Below, piece by piece: positions 62,901 to 64,000 of a stretch of 64,000 nucleotides of DNA (the first letter of the stretch is position 1; each line of letters starts with the position of its first letter). The notes under the pieces were generated by a model. The model made no database searches. It was not told the origin of the DNA and worked only from the letters and a program-made list of their open reading frames with translations. Location of the stretch: contig NC_135240.1 of assembly GCF_947623445.1 (NCBI RefSeq), positions 5,270,001-5,334,000 on the forward strand. The letters run 5' to 3'. The position numbers and the translations under genes were made by a program. This DNA is from Clavelina lepadiformis (taxonomy: Eukaryota; Chordata; Ascidiacea; Aplousobranchia; Clavelinidae).

Positions 62901-63912
62901 CGACCACAATCTCCCTCTTGCCGTCAATCACGTGTCTATGTGTGTGCCTACGTCATCGACTTACACGAAGGATGACTCTGCACATTTGAGGTTACTTGCA
63001 AGGTTGGCGACCAATAAATTCCTTCATCGAGAAATAAGGTGAGGTTTGAAGCTTCTTTTTCTTAAAGTTTTTGCTGTTTTTGAATTATTTATCATCGAAA
63101 TATTATTTTGAAACTAAATTTTGAGAAGATTTCCCACAAACCGTTGACAAATTTTTATTTCATATTTTTTAAAAACTTTCACCACGTTTTCTTTGTATGA
63201 CGTCATACAGAGAGAAGGGCGGGGCATACGGGGGCGGAGCCAGGCACGGCGATGACGGAATTTTCCGTTTTTATTCCTACCGCGATCCGAATGTGACGAA
63301 AACAATAGAAGCATTCGAGAAAGGCGTTGATTGGTTGATTTCTGGTGACTTCGATCAACAGGATATTGATGAAGCGAAACTGGCTGTTTTCCAATCGGTA
63401 AAATTGGGTTCATCGTTTCAATTGTTTACAGGGATTGTGGCAACTATTGGAAAGGTGCCACGGCCAGTTGTTTGTGTGTGGTCTCATCCCCATGCATCGG
63501 GCGTGTGCGGGCGGTGTTTTATGAGCTTTGACTTTGGCGACCGCCAAGATATTTTATTAGAACTGACCACTCTCTCTATTCAGGTCGACTCTCCAGTGTC
63601 ACCTTGCGACCGGGGCATGAGTTACTTCCTGGATGGATTGCCTCATCAAATCAAGCAGAATCATCGCGATCAACTGCTGCTGGTCGGCAAAGATGAGCTC
63701 ATCGATACCGCCAAGTACGTTGCAGTTGTGCTTAATAATTGTTTTGACGTCGAGCTCAGTTTCGCTAATTCACTGCTGTCGCCTTAAATGTCACGTCATA
63801 GTAAACAGCTGTGACTTATCGAATATTTTCTTGACGCAGAAGGCGACTGGTCGGTTGTGACGCAAGCATCGCAGTGGTCGGTCCCGGCGATGCCGAATCC
63901 AACAAGAATTAG
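56985..63912 (+). CDS. PITRM1: Presequence protease, mitochondrial (M16C metallopeptidase)
   Basis: Twenty-four phase-consistent exons give 1017 residues; human is 1037. Exons begin at 56985, 57311, 57584, 57819, 58098, 58493, 58759, 59021, 59235, 59472, 59757, 59940, 60335, 60593, 60928, 61119, 61492, 61789, 62100, 62727, 62898, 63211, 63584 and 63840; stop TAG at 63910-63912. The N-terminus ([16 protein letters not shown]) looks like a matrix presequence. The inverted zinc motif HVLEH is at 92-96 within [13 protein letters not shown]. Further matches: [92 protein letters not shown] and YSYRDPN. It degrades cleaved targeting peptides and amyloid-beta in the mitochondrial matrix inside a closed chamber. 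An alternative in-frame acceptor at 59727 would add ten residues. Confidence 0.97.
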
Positions 63913-64000
63913 AAGAAATCAAAGATAAAAGAAAATTGCTGATGATTCGGCATGCAAAGCGGGAAAGATTGTTACGTCACAGACTATTAGAGCGGCGTGT

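Noticed and set aside
1-64000. CRISPR arrays, rRNA, bacterial-type operons
   Set aside because: None seen; the window is clearly eukaryotic with spliced genes.

Overview
The window looks like a compact, AT-rich, intron-dense invertebrate deuterostome genome. The gene set, short GT-AG introns and protein sequences fit an ascidian tunicate of Ciona type. The organism is an inference, not proven. Every gene call rests on reading exons by eye: open frame, phase agreement across introns, and remembered family sequences. No search was run.

Layout, left to right. (1) 65-7236, + strand: 3' part of a long coiled-coil gene, probably CCDC158. (2) 8425-19802, +: complete THOC2 in 39 exons, the scaffold of the THO/TREX mRNA-export complex. 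(3) 21369-22302, -: a small J-domain protein with a C-terminal membrane segment (DNAJC4/DNAJC30-like). (4) 23576-27165, -: complete CCT5, the epsilon subunit of the TRiC/CCT chaperonin, 11 exons. (5) 27602 to about 33505: a nest of mobile elements. A small broken LTR element is split by a 4.4-kb hAT DNA transposon with an open 834-residue transposase and a perfect 8-bp target duplication. That transposon in turn holds a decayed piece of a second, ZBED/SCAND3-like hAT. (6) 35267-36557, -: SPCS3, a signal peptidase complex subunit. (7) 39782-42190, +: an intronless mitofusin. (8) 43074-44185, +: an ARL6IP5/PRAF3-type PRA1 protein. (9) About 7 kb without a recognisable gene. (10) 51427-53841, +: a small UBAN coiled-coil protein, TNIP/ABIN-like, with a TATA box and upstream kappaB-like sites. 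(11) 56985-63912, +: complete PITRM1, the mitochondrial presequence protease, 24 exons.

The genes are ordinary housekeeping neighbours (mRNA export, protein folding, secretion, mitochondrial dynamics and proteolysis) and show no sign of an operon. The most interesting signals lie elsewhere: the three-layer transposon nest with its age paradox; an LTR pair that changes abruptly from identical to diverged; strong local enrichment of the octamer TGACGTCA; three GC-AG introns; an intronless mitofusin with a Ser-rich insert; short inverted-repeat elements in introns; and kappaB sites near a predicted NF-kappaB regulator.
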